Positions 25,858 to 35,067 of a stretch of DNA of 64,000 bases are shown in pieces; the stretch's first letter is position 1, and every line of letters begins with the position of its first letter. The notes below the pieces were generated by a model that ran no database searches, was not told the DNA's origin, and saw only the letters and a list, made by a program, of their open reading frames with translations. The DNA comes from Veillonella agrestimuris. GTDB taxonomy: Bacteria; Bacillota; Negativicutes; Veillonellales; Veillonellaceae. The stretch lies in contig NZ_CALPCS010000009.1 of NCBI RefSeq assembly GCF_943193065.1, positions 29,564 to 93,563 on the forward strand. Reading direction: 5' to 3'. Position numbers and translations under genes: made by a program.

Positions 25858-27372
25858 ATGAATAAAAAAGCCCTTACTTTAGCTATTATTCTCTCCATGG
25901 CTACAACAGGTGCTTTTGCAGCAGACGTTGTGTCTACATCGATTAATAACAGTGATAAATTATCTAAGCATCAAAAAGAAGCTATTATGCTAACACAAAA
26001 ACAATTAGCAGAAAAAGCGGCTCAAGATGCACAAACTTTTGATAGAACCATTACTCTCAATGAAGGTGCCACTATTAATTTAGCGTTAGCTAATAATCGT
26101 ACCGCCAAACAATCTATGTGGGATTATGAAGCAGCTAAAGCTAACGTAAGTGTAGCAGCATCGGCTAAAAATCCTTCCTTAACATATGGTTGGAGTGGCA
26201 CGAGAACACATGTGGATTCCGGCTCCTCTAGTAATGCAGCTATTGCAGCTGCTGGTGGTGGTACTGGTAGTAGTACTAGTAAATCTGGTACCCATGCATT
26301 AACATTATCGGTACCTGTATTCTCTCCTGCAGATGATGCGAATATTCGCGGCATGAGATATAGCCGTGAAGGCACAGGTGCGGCTTATGAGGAAGCATTA
26401 CAACAAGCTAAATACGATGCTGTAAATGGTTACTATACATTGATTATGAACCGTAACTTAGTAGATGTAGCTAATCAATCTGTTAAAGATTACCAAGGTC
26501 ACGTAGATAATGTACGAGCTCAATATAATGTAGGATTAGTAGCGAACTCTGATGTTTTGGCAGCAAATACAAACTTGGCAGAATCCCAAACTACATTAGT
26601 ACAACGTCAAAATACAGCAGATTTATCGGAAGCAAATTTGAATAACATTATTGGTTATCCTGTACAAACATCGATCAATACAGTGGAACAAAGCTTACAA
26701 TATAAACCATACAATGTAACGCTAGAACAATCTAAAGCGTATGCTATGTTACATCGTTCTGCTTTAGTGCAAAGTGCGATGGCCGTAAAACAAGCAGAAC
26801 AATCTGTAAAACAAGCGAAAGCTGGCTATTTACCAACTGTATCTGCGAACGTGAACCGCCGTCACGCTGATAACGATGGTTATTTTGGTTCCGATAATAA
26901 AAGCTGGGCTGTAGGTGCTACGGCTACTTGGGCTCTTTGGAATGGTGGTCAAACACAAAATCAAATTAAAGTAGCAGAAGCAAACTTAGCGAAGGCAAAA
27001 GAAGCTAACTTGGCGGCTGTTGATTCTGTTAATCTTGCTGTACAACAAGCGTATTTGAATTTGCGTTCTGCAGAACAAACCATTGCTAGTACGCAAACTG
27101 CAGTAGAGCAAGGGCAAGAAAATTTCCGTATTGCTACATTGCGTTACCGTGCTGGTGTAGGTACTAATCTTGATGTGCTTGATGCAGAAACTACGTTGAC
27201 GACGGCTCGTAATAACTACGTACAAGCGTTGTACAATTATAATGTAAGTATTGCAGCTCTTGAACAAGCAACAGGCGTTCCTTTAGAAACACCTGTTGGT
27301 GGTGGTGCTGCAGTGATTGCTAATAGCGGTGCAGAAGCAGAATTAGCAGCTTTGACTAATGGATCTAACTAA
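25858..27372 (+). CDS. tolC: TolC-family outer-membrane efflux protein
   Basis: An outer-membrane channel of the OEP family. A signal peptide (1-21, ending TGAFA) is followed by two repeats of long helices and strands, with the typical internal pseudo-repeat around NNRTAKQSMWDYEAAKANV and the C-terminal RYRAGVGTNLDVLDAETTL. The mature protein is about 480 residues. No adaptor or pump gene is adjacent. It is placed directly after mlaEFD, so it may share the transcript, and a terminator follows. A Gly/Ser-rich linker occurs around 125-145. Confidence 0.9.
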   Translation: MNKKALTLAIILSMATTGAFAADVVSTSINNSDKLSKHQKEAIMLTQKQLAEKAAQDAQTFDRTITLNEGATINLALANNRTAKQSMWDYEAAKANVSVAASAKNPSLTYGWSGTRTHVDSGSSSNAAIAAAGGGTGSSTSKSGTHALTLSVPVFSPADDANIRGMRYSREGTGAAYEEALQQAKYDAVNGYYTLIMNRNLVDVANQSVKDYQGHVDNVRAQYNVGLVANSDVLAANTNLAESQTTLVQRQNTADLSEANLNNIIGYPVQTSINTVEQSLQYKPYNVTLEQSKAYAMLHRSALVQSAMAVKQAEQSVKQAKAGYLPTVSANVNRRHADNDGYFGSDNKSWAVGATATWALWNGGQTQNQIKVAEANLAKAKEANLAAVDSVNLAVQQAYLNLRSAEQTIASTQTAVEQGQENFRIATLRYRAGVGTNLDVLDAETTLTTARNNYVQALYNYNVSIAALEQATGVPLETPVGGGAAVIANSGAEAELAALTNGSN

Positions 27373-27459
27373 TACGCGATAAACTCTATTACAATGAATG
27401 CGTATCAGGTGGTATGTGAAGTATATCCATATCATTACTAAAAGAATTATTATATAATT

Positions 27460-27493
27460 AAAAAGCGACGTCCTAAGGGGCGTCGCTTTTTGG
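27460..27493 (+). terminator. Rho-independent terminator after tolC
   Basis: An 11-bp stem (27460-27470 with 27481-27491) around tcctaagggg. The right arm ends in T5. It closes the unit that begins near 20700. Confidence 0.92.
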
Positions 27494-27719
27494 TTTTGCC
27501 ATAGAGGTCATAGAGAATAAAAATTAATTAATTTTATAAAATATAAGCCGAAATACTACTGTTAAATCCGACTTTATGGTAATATTAATATGATAAATAT
27601 AAGAAATATTATCAGAAATAAATATTATGAACAAATAAAACAATTCTATATTATAAAGATTGTAATGTATATAACAAATAAGATATTTAGTTTGTGTATT
27701 TTGTAATAAGGAGTTTCTT
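27494..27719. other. AT-rich gap before tamB
   Basis: Very AT-rich, with no convincing gene and no clear -35/-10 pair. The ribosome binding site aaggag lies at about 27708-27713, before ATG 27720. The promoter of tamB should lie here. Confidence 0.4.
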
Positions 27720-30700
27720 ATGACTCGAAAGAAGTGGTGCTTGATTGGCGCTGCTGTGCTAGGCCTATCTGGGTCCGTGCTTGCTGCTGTCATTCCCGTA
27801 GCGGAACGGTATGTAGCACCCATTATAAAGGAACAACTTAATACAGCTATTAATGGTACGGTTCATTATGATTCATTAGGCGTGGACTGGAACGGTGATA
27901 TACAAATTCAAAATGTAGTCCTAAAAGATAAGGACAATCGGCTCATTGCGGCTGTACCCGATGTAGAGGTAGATTTAAAGCTCTCTGCCATCCCTAGTAT
28001 TGTTTTAGGTAATGCTAGTGGTGTTGCTATCATATCGGAAATTATGCTAGAAAAACCAGAGATTCATGTGTGGCAATTGCCTGATGAGACATGGAATGTA
28101 GAATCATTAGTGAAACCGACGCCAGATAGTGATAAAGCAGCCTTCGATGCTGCTATTACAATAAAAGAGGGCTCTGGTAAGGCACGTATCCAATCTGGTG
28201 AGGTACATACTATCAAAGATATAAATGGTACTGTATTAATCAATACTAAGGGGCTTTCTCGAGGTGCTCTTAATGGCTTTATCAATGGTGAACAACTCTC
28301 TGCTAGTGGCTCCATAGATATGGAGCATACTAATAATTTTGACCTGTTCATTGATAGTAAGCGATTAGATATATCTAGTTTTGCTGGTCTCATTCCTATT
28401 AAACAAGATGTAACGATTAAGTCTGGTATGTTGCGAGACGTAAAAGCACAGATTACATCCCGAGAAGGGGCATTAACATTAGCTGGGAACTTTAGTTTTG
28501 ATGGAGTTAATGCTACGTTCCATAATGGTCATACTAGTTATGAAATTACTGATGGCAATGGTCGGGTATTCTTACAAGAACAAGATATCTTAATTGCTCG
28601 TAGCCATTGGCTTGTTAATGGACAAGCGGTAAAAGTAAATGGCTTAGTAGACTTGGATGAGCAAGATATTGGGCTAAATTTAAATGTCGTTGTTGACTCT
28701 GCTGATATAGGGGCTTTCATAGATAATGGTGTGACAGGAACGATGGGGGGGCGCCTTCACATTAATGGCACGAGTGTCAACCCTTATGTAGCAGGACAGC
28801 TACAAAGTAGCGGCATTACTTATGGTGATTACCGTATTGATAGAGCTACTGCTACTATTTCTTACGGAGATGGCAGCGTATTTATTAAAAGTGCCGATTT
28901 ATTTAGTGGCGATGGTCGCATTGCCGCCAATGGTCGATATGATGTAGGCGATGGTAGTTTCATTGGCACTGCTAATATATATGATGTAGATTTATTACAA
29001 TTGACGCAGCCTATGGGAGAACCTCTGGGAGGGACATTGAGTGGCATCGTTTCTGTAGAAGGTACCGCAAATGAGGTACAGCGCATTGGTGGTTATGTAA
29101 CAGGCCGTGATATTAATGCTAGAGGTGTCGTTATTGATACGATGAAAGTTGGATTTAGCAATGTCAATAATCAAACTACATTGTCCGTTGTAGGTAATAT
29201 GGGGGCTGGGCAATTCAGTGGTGACGGTACTATTAATGGTAATCATTTAGATCTCACTGTATCTGGTTATGAACTTGATGCCTCTCGTTTTGGTGGATTC
29301 CTAGGAGCTGATCTCGATGGAGCAGTTAATGTTTATGCTCGCCTAGACGGGCCATTAGAGAATGTTGGTGGTACAGCACGAATTTCTAGTAGCGAAGTAC
29401 ACTTTAAAGGTGCTCGCTACAATGCCTTTGATGCAGATGTTGCACTTAGTGGTAATGTATTGACCATTCGTGAAGCCCGCGCTATAGATGGTAATGGCGC
29501 TTATACGGCGACAGGTACTGTCAATGTAGAGAATCAATCTTTAGATCTTACGGTCGACGCTCATAAAGTTCGGGTTGAAAATTTAATTCGTCCATTTACG
29601 GATATTCCGTTGACGGGGTGGCTAGAATCTCGTAATTATATTACCGGTACTATGGATAATCCTTACATTAGAGGTCGGGCCCATTTATCGGATGGTTCTT
29701 TATACGGTAAGCTTATCAGTGATGCGGAAGCAGACTATAGGCTAGAAAATAAAGTACTTCACTTACCATCCTTTACTATCCAAGGCTATGGCGCAACTGT
29801 AACGGGTAGTGGGACTGTTTCGGAAGATGCTTTGAATTTAAGCTTCGAAGGAAATGAAATCGATTTGGAACGGGTGCTTATCAATACAGAGTATGATGTA
29901 GCTGGTTATTTGTGGGTGAAAGGCATTGTTCAAGGTTCACCGAAACAGCCAATTTTCAATGGTGCTATTCGATCTAGAGCGCTCGCTATTAATGGTGAAA
30001 TGATATCGAATGTAGTTGGTGATATCTATGCAGATTCAACAGTGATTAACTTGCAGAAGTTGTCTTTTGATGAGGAGCATGGCGGCCATTATGTAGCGAA
30101 AGGTGGCGTTACATTAGGAGAGACAAAACGATTGTTTGGATCTTTAGATGTACAAGGGGGGCGTGTCAATAATCTTTTAAGTCTTGCAGGTAGTTCCTTA
30201 GATAATATAGATGGTGCTTTGAGTGGTACTGTTGAATTGGGCGGCGTCGTAGGTAATCCGAGCATGTATGTACAAGGTACTATAAAAGACGTGTCTATTG
30301 ATAAGACCATCGTTGGAGATGCCGTTATTGATGCCGGCTTAGAAAACCGTAAATTTACGATTAAGACGGCTAAACTACCTGTTGGCGATGGTGTTATTGC
30401 TGCACAAGGGGCGATGGACTTTGATGGTCAATCGGATGTACAAATTGCGATACGTGATGTCAATATTGTACCGTTCCTACCATTAATAGGTGAAGATATT
30501 CCTGCTACAGGTGTAATTACAGGTGTAGTCAATATGACAGGGGAAACACGGAATCCTAAAATTGAGTTGTCTGCTGCTCTGGCAAATGGTTCGTATAATG
30601 GTGTTGCTATTGATCAAGGTTTCGTATTAGCTACAATGGAAGACCGAGTTATTAATATTCAGCGTATTCAAGGTTCCAAAGATGTTTATAAACTCAGTGC

Positions 30701-32009
30701 TTATGGAAAAATACCATTAGCTGCATTGTATACATCTGGTTACTTAGATGCTAGTGATAGCCGTGCTATGGATGTTGTTATCGACTTTAATGAAGCAGAT
30801 ATGGGCGTATTCCCACTAGTGTTAGCTGATGTAAAAGAAGCGACTGGTAATATTAAAGGAAATATTCACATTACAGGAACTATCGATCAACCTGAAGCAT
30901 ACGGGACTGTATCTATTAGAAATGGTATGATGAAAGTGAACCATTTAGGTAATGCTATTACTAATTTCGATGGAGACCTTATATTTTCAGGGCAACAAGG
31001 GGACTTCCAGTCTCGTTTGGTAATGGGAAAAGGCGCCGCCGGACTATCAGCGAAAATCAATTGGCAAGGCCATACCTTAACAAACTACAATATGGCAGCT
31101 CAATTAGACGGTATTGATTTAGCAAACGAATATATTTCAGGTCCATTAAGAGGAGAGCTCTATATTGCTGATCGTGATAGTATACCAACATTGATGGGAC
31201 GCATCGATTTAGAAAATATGAAATTAAAAATTCCTCTATCTCTGGAAAGTAGTGAGAGTACTCAAAATATGGGCATGGATGTGACTGTTCATGCTGGTAA
31301 AAATGTACGTTTGTACGATCGTTCTCTATATGATATGCGCATTAATGGCGATGTACATTTTGGTGGCTCCGTATTGTATCCAGAAGCACATGGACAATTT
31401 ACTGTGAACGAAGGTATTTTTAAATACTTAAGCCATACTTTTACGATTACAAAAGGGACTGCTAATTTTATGCAAGGGTCCTATTTACCAAGGTTACAAT
31501 TAGAAGCAGAAACTAATGCTAATAATTATAATATTTTGCTTGGAGTTACAGGGACAGTGGATCAACTTGATTTATCTCTTAAATCTACGCCTCCATTGTC
31601 AAGGCAACAAATTGTGTCCATGCTTACCTTTGGTAGAGGAGCTGCGTCTAATAGTAGTTCTATTTCCAATGAAGATGCTAATGCCGTAGCGGTAGCTGGC
31701 GTGCAAATGTTTGCTTTTGGTTATGTACAAGATGCATTGCAAAATACATTGGGTTTGGATCGTGTGAATATTACAACTGGGTCTATAGATCCTGATGAAC
31801 CTACGAATCGTGAAACGGCAGGTAATTATAATATTGAAATAGGCAAATATGTGTTACCTCGGACTATGGTTACGTTTACACAGGGGATTAATAATCATCA
31901 AAATAAATATGGTATCGAATATACGATACGAAGGAATTTAAAATTTACTGGATGGCATACCTCGAAAGGAAATACGTATTTTGGTGGCCGTTGGTCTAAA
32001 GAATTTTAA
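27720..32009 (+). CDS. tamB: TamB-family (AsmA-like, DUF490) inter-membrane lipid transport protein
   Basis: A large periplasm-spanning protein. The N-terminal membrane anchor (about 7-25) is followed by over a thousand residues of repeated beta-strand units (recurring SG.I, G.ARI, G.GTI patterns) that form a lipid-carrying groove. The C-terminal DUF490 region includes GTANFMQGSYLPRLQLEAET and ends in GNTYFGGRWSKEF. The 1429-residue length is within the TamB range. bamA follows after a terminator, whereas in proteobacteria tamB sits beside tamA; no tamA is present here, so this TamB may work with the BamA next door. A 7-G run lies at 28745-28751 within Gly-Gly codons. Confidence 0.9.
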   Translation: MTRKKWCLIGAAVLGLSGSVLAAVIPVAERYVAPIIKEQLNTAINGTVHYDSLGVDWNGDIQIQNVVLKDKDNRLIAAVPDVEVDLKLSAIPSIVLGNASGVAIISEIMLEKPEIHVWQLPDETWNVESLVKPTPDSDKAAFDAAITIKEGSGKARIQSGEVHTIKDINGTVLINTKGLSRGALNGFINGEQLSASGSIDMEHTNNFDLFIDSKRLDISSFAGLIPIKQDVTIKSGMLRDVKAQITSREGALTLAGNFSFDGVNATFHNGHTSYEITDGNGRVFLQEQDILIARSHWLVNGQAVKVNGLVDLDEQDIGLNLNVVVDSADIGAFIDNGVTGTMGGRLHINGTSVNPYVAGQLQSSGITYGDYRIDRATATISYGDGSVFIKSADLFSGDGRIAANGRYDVGDGSFIGTANIYDVDLLQLTQPMGEPLGGTLSGIVSVEGTANEVQRIGGYVTGRDINARGVVIDTMKVGFSNVNNQTTLSVVGNMGAGQFSGDGTINGNHLDLTVSGYELDASRFGGFLGADLDGAVNVYARLDGPLENVGGTARISSSEVHFKGARYNAFDADVALSGNVLTIREARAIDGNGAYTATGTVNVENQSLDLTVDAHKVRVENLIRPFTDIPLTGWLESRNYITGTMDNPYIRGRAHLSDGSLYGKLISDAEADYRLENKVLHLPSFTIQGYGATVTGSGTVSEDALNLSFEGNEIDLERVLINTEYDVAGYLWVKGIVQGSPKQPIFNGAIRSRALAINGEMISNVVGDIYADSTVINLQKLSFDEEHGGHYVAKGGVTLGETKRLFGSLDVQGGRVNNLLSLAGSSLDNIDGALSGTVELGGVVGNPSMYVQGTIKDVSIDKTIVGDAVIDAGLENRKFTIKTAKLPVGDGVIAAQGAMDFDGQSDVQIAIRDVNIVPFLPLIGEDIPATGVITGVVNMTGETRNPKIELSAALANGSYNGVAIDQGFVLATMEDRVINIQRIQGSKDVYKLSAYGKIPLAALYTSGYLDASDSRAMDVVIDFNEADMGVFPLVLADVKEATGNIKGNIHITGTIDQPEAYGTVSIRNGMMKVNHLGNAITNFDGDLIFSGQQGDFQSRLVMGKGAAGLSAKINWQGHTLTNYNMAAQLDGIDLANEYISGPLRGELYIADRDSIPTLMGRIDLENMKLKIPLSLESSESTQNMGMDVTVHAGKNVRLYDRSLYDMRINGDVHFGGSVLYPEAHGQFTVNEGIFKYLSHTFTITKGTANFMQGSYLPRLQLEAETNANNYNILLGVTGTVDQLDLSLKSTPPLSRQQIVSMLTFGRGAASNSSSISNEDANAVAVAGVQMFAFGYVQDALQNTLGLDRVNITTGSIDPDEPTNRETAGNYNIEIGKYVLPRTMVTFTQGINNHQNKYGIEYTIRRNLKFTGWHTSKGNTYFGGRWSKEF

Positions 32010-32022
32010 AGGGCTATTGCAT

Positions 32023-32068
32023 AATGACTACAATAAGAGTCGGTACCGACTCTTATTGTAGTCATTTT
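32023..32068. terminator. 44-bp perfect palindrome terminator between tamB and bamA
   Basis: Bases 32023-32066 are a perfect palindrome centred on cggtaccg, followed on the + strand by further T. It can end transcription of tamB and may act in both directions. Confidence 0.85.
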
Positions 32069-32171
32069 AGTTTCATAAAATTAATTTATAGTAGTACTCA
32101 TTCCTGCCAAAATATGGTATACTAATAAAGATTTAATACTCTTTAAGAGGGATGAGTTTTAGGAGGAATTT

Positions 32172-34433
32172 ATGTTAAAAAAACAAGCCTATAAAACGAT
32201 GCTCGCTGCGTCAGTAATGACTGCCATTATGGGGGCAGGTAATGTATATGCTGCAGGCGTGCAAACAGGCTATATTCCAGGTTTAGACACGACGACTAGC
32301 AATTATGCAGGGCTTCGTGATGATGCTCGCACAACAGCTGAAGTATACAATAATGAAATCGTGAACGCGGAACATCAAGGAGAAATGACTGGGGATTCCG
32401 GTAGTGCTGCTAATGAAAGTACGCAAGCAGCACCTATAATGTATACACCAGTAAGTGGTTCTGTAGCATCACAAGATGAAACAGATGCTGCTATTTTAGC
32501 CGCTCGTGGCGATACTACATTGACTCAAGATGGCACAGTTGTTCAAGGCTCTGATGGCACCGTAACTGTTAACAATGCAGCGTTGAAAACTGATGATAAA
32601 GAAGTTAAAATGATTTCTAAAACGACAGGTGGTACAGATTTAGATAAAGCCGCTGAAAATGGTCAAACACAAACTGTGACGACCATAGAGGCTCAATATG
32701 TAACATCTGCTAATGAAGAATCGATTGCACCTTTTGTAGGCAAAATTATTTCTGGTCTTTCTGTTTCAGGCGTGCCTGAAGAGGTAGCAGCACAATTAAT
32801 GCCTATTTTGCAAGAAAAAGTAGGCGACGCTGTTAGTGTAGAAGGTGTTTATAGAGATATTCAAAACTTAGGCAATACAGGTTATTTCTCTGAAGTTAAT
32901 CCTATTTTTACTACTGTTCCAGAAGGGGTAAAACTCGATTTTGCCGTAACTGCCAATCCTGTTGCAACAGGTGTAACATTTACAGGTAACACGATTTATA
33001 CGTCTGAAGTATTGACGAACTATTTAGCATTGCCTATCGGCCAAGTAATGAATTCCGTATATGTAGGCCAAAAAGTACAAGGTATTAATGCTGCTTATGA
33101 TCGCGATGGCTATATGTTAGCCCACGTTGATGGTATTCGTGTTGATGAAAACGGCATGTTACATATCAATATCGTAGAAGGTATTGTAGAAGATATTATC
33201 CCTGGTGGTAATAAGAAAACAAAAGATAAAGTTATTACTCGTGAATTCGTACAAAAGAAAGGCAAACCATTTAATAAGTTCTTAGTACGTCGTTCTGTAG
33301 AACGTGTATATAACTTAGGTTTCTTTGACGATGTAAACGTTAGAATGCTACCTGGTAATGAAGATCCTAACAATGTCATTATTGAAGTAGACGTGTTAGA
33401 ACACAAGACTGGTACAATTACACTCGGTGCGGGTTATTCCAAGTCTGATGGTTTTGTAGGCATTATTGAGTTTGGTGAAGAAAACTTCCGCGGCACTGGA
33501 GATAAATTTAAAGTACATTGGGAATTAGGTAAAGATAGCTATAAAAATTATCAACTATCTTACTTAAAACCATGGATTGATAGTAAAGGTACATCCCTTG
33601 GATTATCTTATTTCAATCGTGAAGATGAATATACTGACTATAATGAAAATGGTAGTGAAGTAGCAGAATATAATAAAAAATCTAAAGGTTTTAATGTGTC
33701 CTTTGGTCGTCAAACCGGTGAATATACTCGCGATTACTTAACATTAGAAACGCGTAAAGATGAGTATAAATGGGATGATGAAGATAGTTCAGGTTTCCGT
33801 TACGACCGTGGACCAGGACCAGGTCAAGGTTATAATAACTTGAATTACGACTTTGCTGGTGATAATTACGTAAAAAACAACTTCGGTCGTATCAACTCTG
33901 CTACATGGCAAAAAGTGTATGACTCCCGCGATAATATTTATGATCCAACGCGCGGTCGTCGTATTTCCTATACCGCACAATGGGCTGGTCACGGTTTAGG
34001 CGGTGATTTTGATTTCTATAAATTTACTGCTGAAACGCGTATGTATAAAAAATTAGGTGCTAAGAATGTATTGGCGTTCCGTGCTCGCGCTGGTTTTATC
34101 CAAGGTGATGCCCCATATAGCCAATTGTTTACATTAGGTGGTGCCGATTCCTTACGTGGGTATGAAGATGACCAATTCCGTGGTAAGAAAATGTACAATG
34201 CTACATTGGAATTCCGTTTCCCTGTAGTGAAAAAAGTTACAGGCGTATTGTTTGCTGATGTCGGAGATGCTTGGGATACACCACATGTTACATGGTATGA
34301 TAGTAAAAAATCATTCAATGTTGGTGTAGGTGCAGGTGTTCGTATTATGACTCCAATTGGTCCAGTAAAACTCGACTACGGTGTAGGTAAAGACGATAAC
34401 CAATTCCACTTTAGCTTTGGTACACAATTCTAA
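32172..34433 (+). CDS. bamA: Outer-membrane assembly protein BamA (Omp85 family)
   Basis: Inserts beta-barrel proteins into the outer membrane. A signal peptide (about 1-27, ending VYA) is followed by about 160 low-complexity residues rich in Thr, Ala, Asp and Gly. Three POTRA domains come next (about 188-410), then a 16-strand barrel with the conserved LGGADSLRGYEDD (loop 6) and a terminal aromatic residue in FHFSFGTQF. Proteobacterial BamA has five POTRAs, so this is the shorter diderm-Firmicute form. The ribosome binding site aggagg lies just before ATG 32172. Three chaperone-like genes follow. Confidence 0.94.
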   Translation: MLKKQAYKTMLAASVMTAIMGAGNVYAAGVQTGYIPGLDTTTSNYAGLRDDARTTAEVYNNEIVNAEHQGEMTGDSGSAANESTQAAPIMYTPVSGSVASQDETDAAILAARGDTTLTQDGTVVQGSDGTVTVNNAALKTDDKEVKMISKTTGGTDLDKAAENGQTQTVTTIEAQYVTSANEESIAPFVGKIISGLSVSGVPEEVAAQLMPILQEKVGDAVSVEGVYRDIQNLGNTGYFSEVNPIFTTVPEGVKLDFAVTANPVATGVTFTGNTIYTSEVLTNYLALPIGQVMNSVYVGQKVQGINAAYDRDGYMLAHVDGIRVDENGMLHINIVEGIVEDIIPGGNKKTKDKVITREFVQKKGKPFNKFLVRRSVERVYNLGFFDDVNVRMLPGNEDPNNVIIEVDVLEHKTGTITLGAGYSKSDGFVGIIEFGEENFRGTGDKFKVHWELGKDSYKNYQLSYLKPWIDSKGTSLGLSYFNREDEYTDYNENGSEVAEYNKKSKGFNVSFGRQTGEYTRDYLTLETRKDEYKWDDEDSSGFRYDRGPGPGQGYNNLNYDFAGDNYVKNNFGRINSATWQKVYDSRDNIYDPTRGRRISYTAQWAGHGLGGDFDFYKFTAETRMYKKLGAKNVLAFRARAGFIQGDAPYSQLFTLGGADSLRGYEDDQFRGKKMYNATLEFRFPVVKKVTGVLFADVGDAWDTPHVTWYDSKKSFNVGVGAGVRIMTPIGPVKLDYGVGKDDNQFHFSFGTQF

Positions 34434-34449
34434 TATTGATATATTCTGT

Positions 34450-34482
34450 GGTGAAAGCAACCCATTAGGGAGTGCTTTCACC
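34450..34482 (+). promoter_or_regulatory. Hairpin between bamA and the first ompH-like gene
   Basis: A 10-bp stem (ggtgaaagca, 34450-34459, with tgctttcacc, 34473-34482) with an extra ccc/ggg pairing inside the loop. No T-run follows. It may stabilise the bamA transcript end or reduce read-through into the downstream genes. Confidence 0.55.
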
Positions 34483-34554
34483 CATATCACTATTATGGAC
34501 TCTATTGACGATGGATAGAGGTAATTCGATGTAATAGAAAAGAGGAACTACAAT

Positions 34555-35037
34555 ATGATGAGAGCCATAAATAATAAGAAGAATGTTAAAATTTTCTCTC
34601 TTATTATTGCAGTAATTTTTATTTTAGGTATTGGTGGCCTTGCGTATACGCAAATGTCTACACCAGGTGCTACTGGTAGTAGCACAGTAGGTGTTATTGA
34701 TACATCTCGTATGATGTCTCCTGAAAATCCAATCTTTATTAAAGCGGCTAATGATTTCATGACATACCGCAATCAAGTAAGTACTGATGCACAAGCTAAA
34801 ATTGATGCCGCTCCAGATGATGCTACAAAACAACAAATTGCTGAAGAAGCACAAACAAATATAGCTAAACGAGATCAAGAAATTGCGAAAGAAGTACAAG
34901 ATAAAGCGATGGAAGCAGCTAAAGCAGTAGGAGAATCTAAAGGCTTGAGTGTAATTATGGCAAAAGATAGCGTATTATACGGCGGTGTAGATATTACTGA
35001 ACAAGTATTGAAAAAAATGGCTGCTGATGCACAATAA
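34555..35037 (+). CDS. OmpH/Skp-like periplasmic protein 1
   Basis: A 160-residue protein with an N-terminal hydrophobic segment (about 12-32), followed by the OmpH/Skp pattern: a short strand VGVIDTSRMM, two long charged helices forming a coiled coil, and the closing strand GLSVIMAKDSVLYGGVDIT. Skp trimers hold unfolded outer-membrane proteins in the periplasm. The basic residues before the hydrophobic segment and the lack of a clear cleavage site suggest it may stay membrane-anchored. ATG 34555 and 34558 are both possible after aaaagagg. It is the first of three related genes. Confidence 0.8.
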   Translation: MMRAINNKKNVKIFSLIIAVIFILGIGGLAYTQMSTPGATGSSTVGVIDTSRMMSPENPIFIKAANDFMTYRNQVSTDAQAKIDAAPDDATKQQIAEEAQTNIAKRDQEIAKEVQDKAMEAAKAVGESKGLSVIMAKDSVLYGGVDITEQVLKKMAADAQ

Positions 35038-35067
35038 TGGGCTAATTAAATCATAAGAGTGAGCTAT

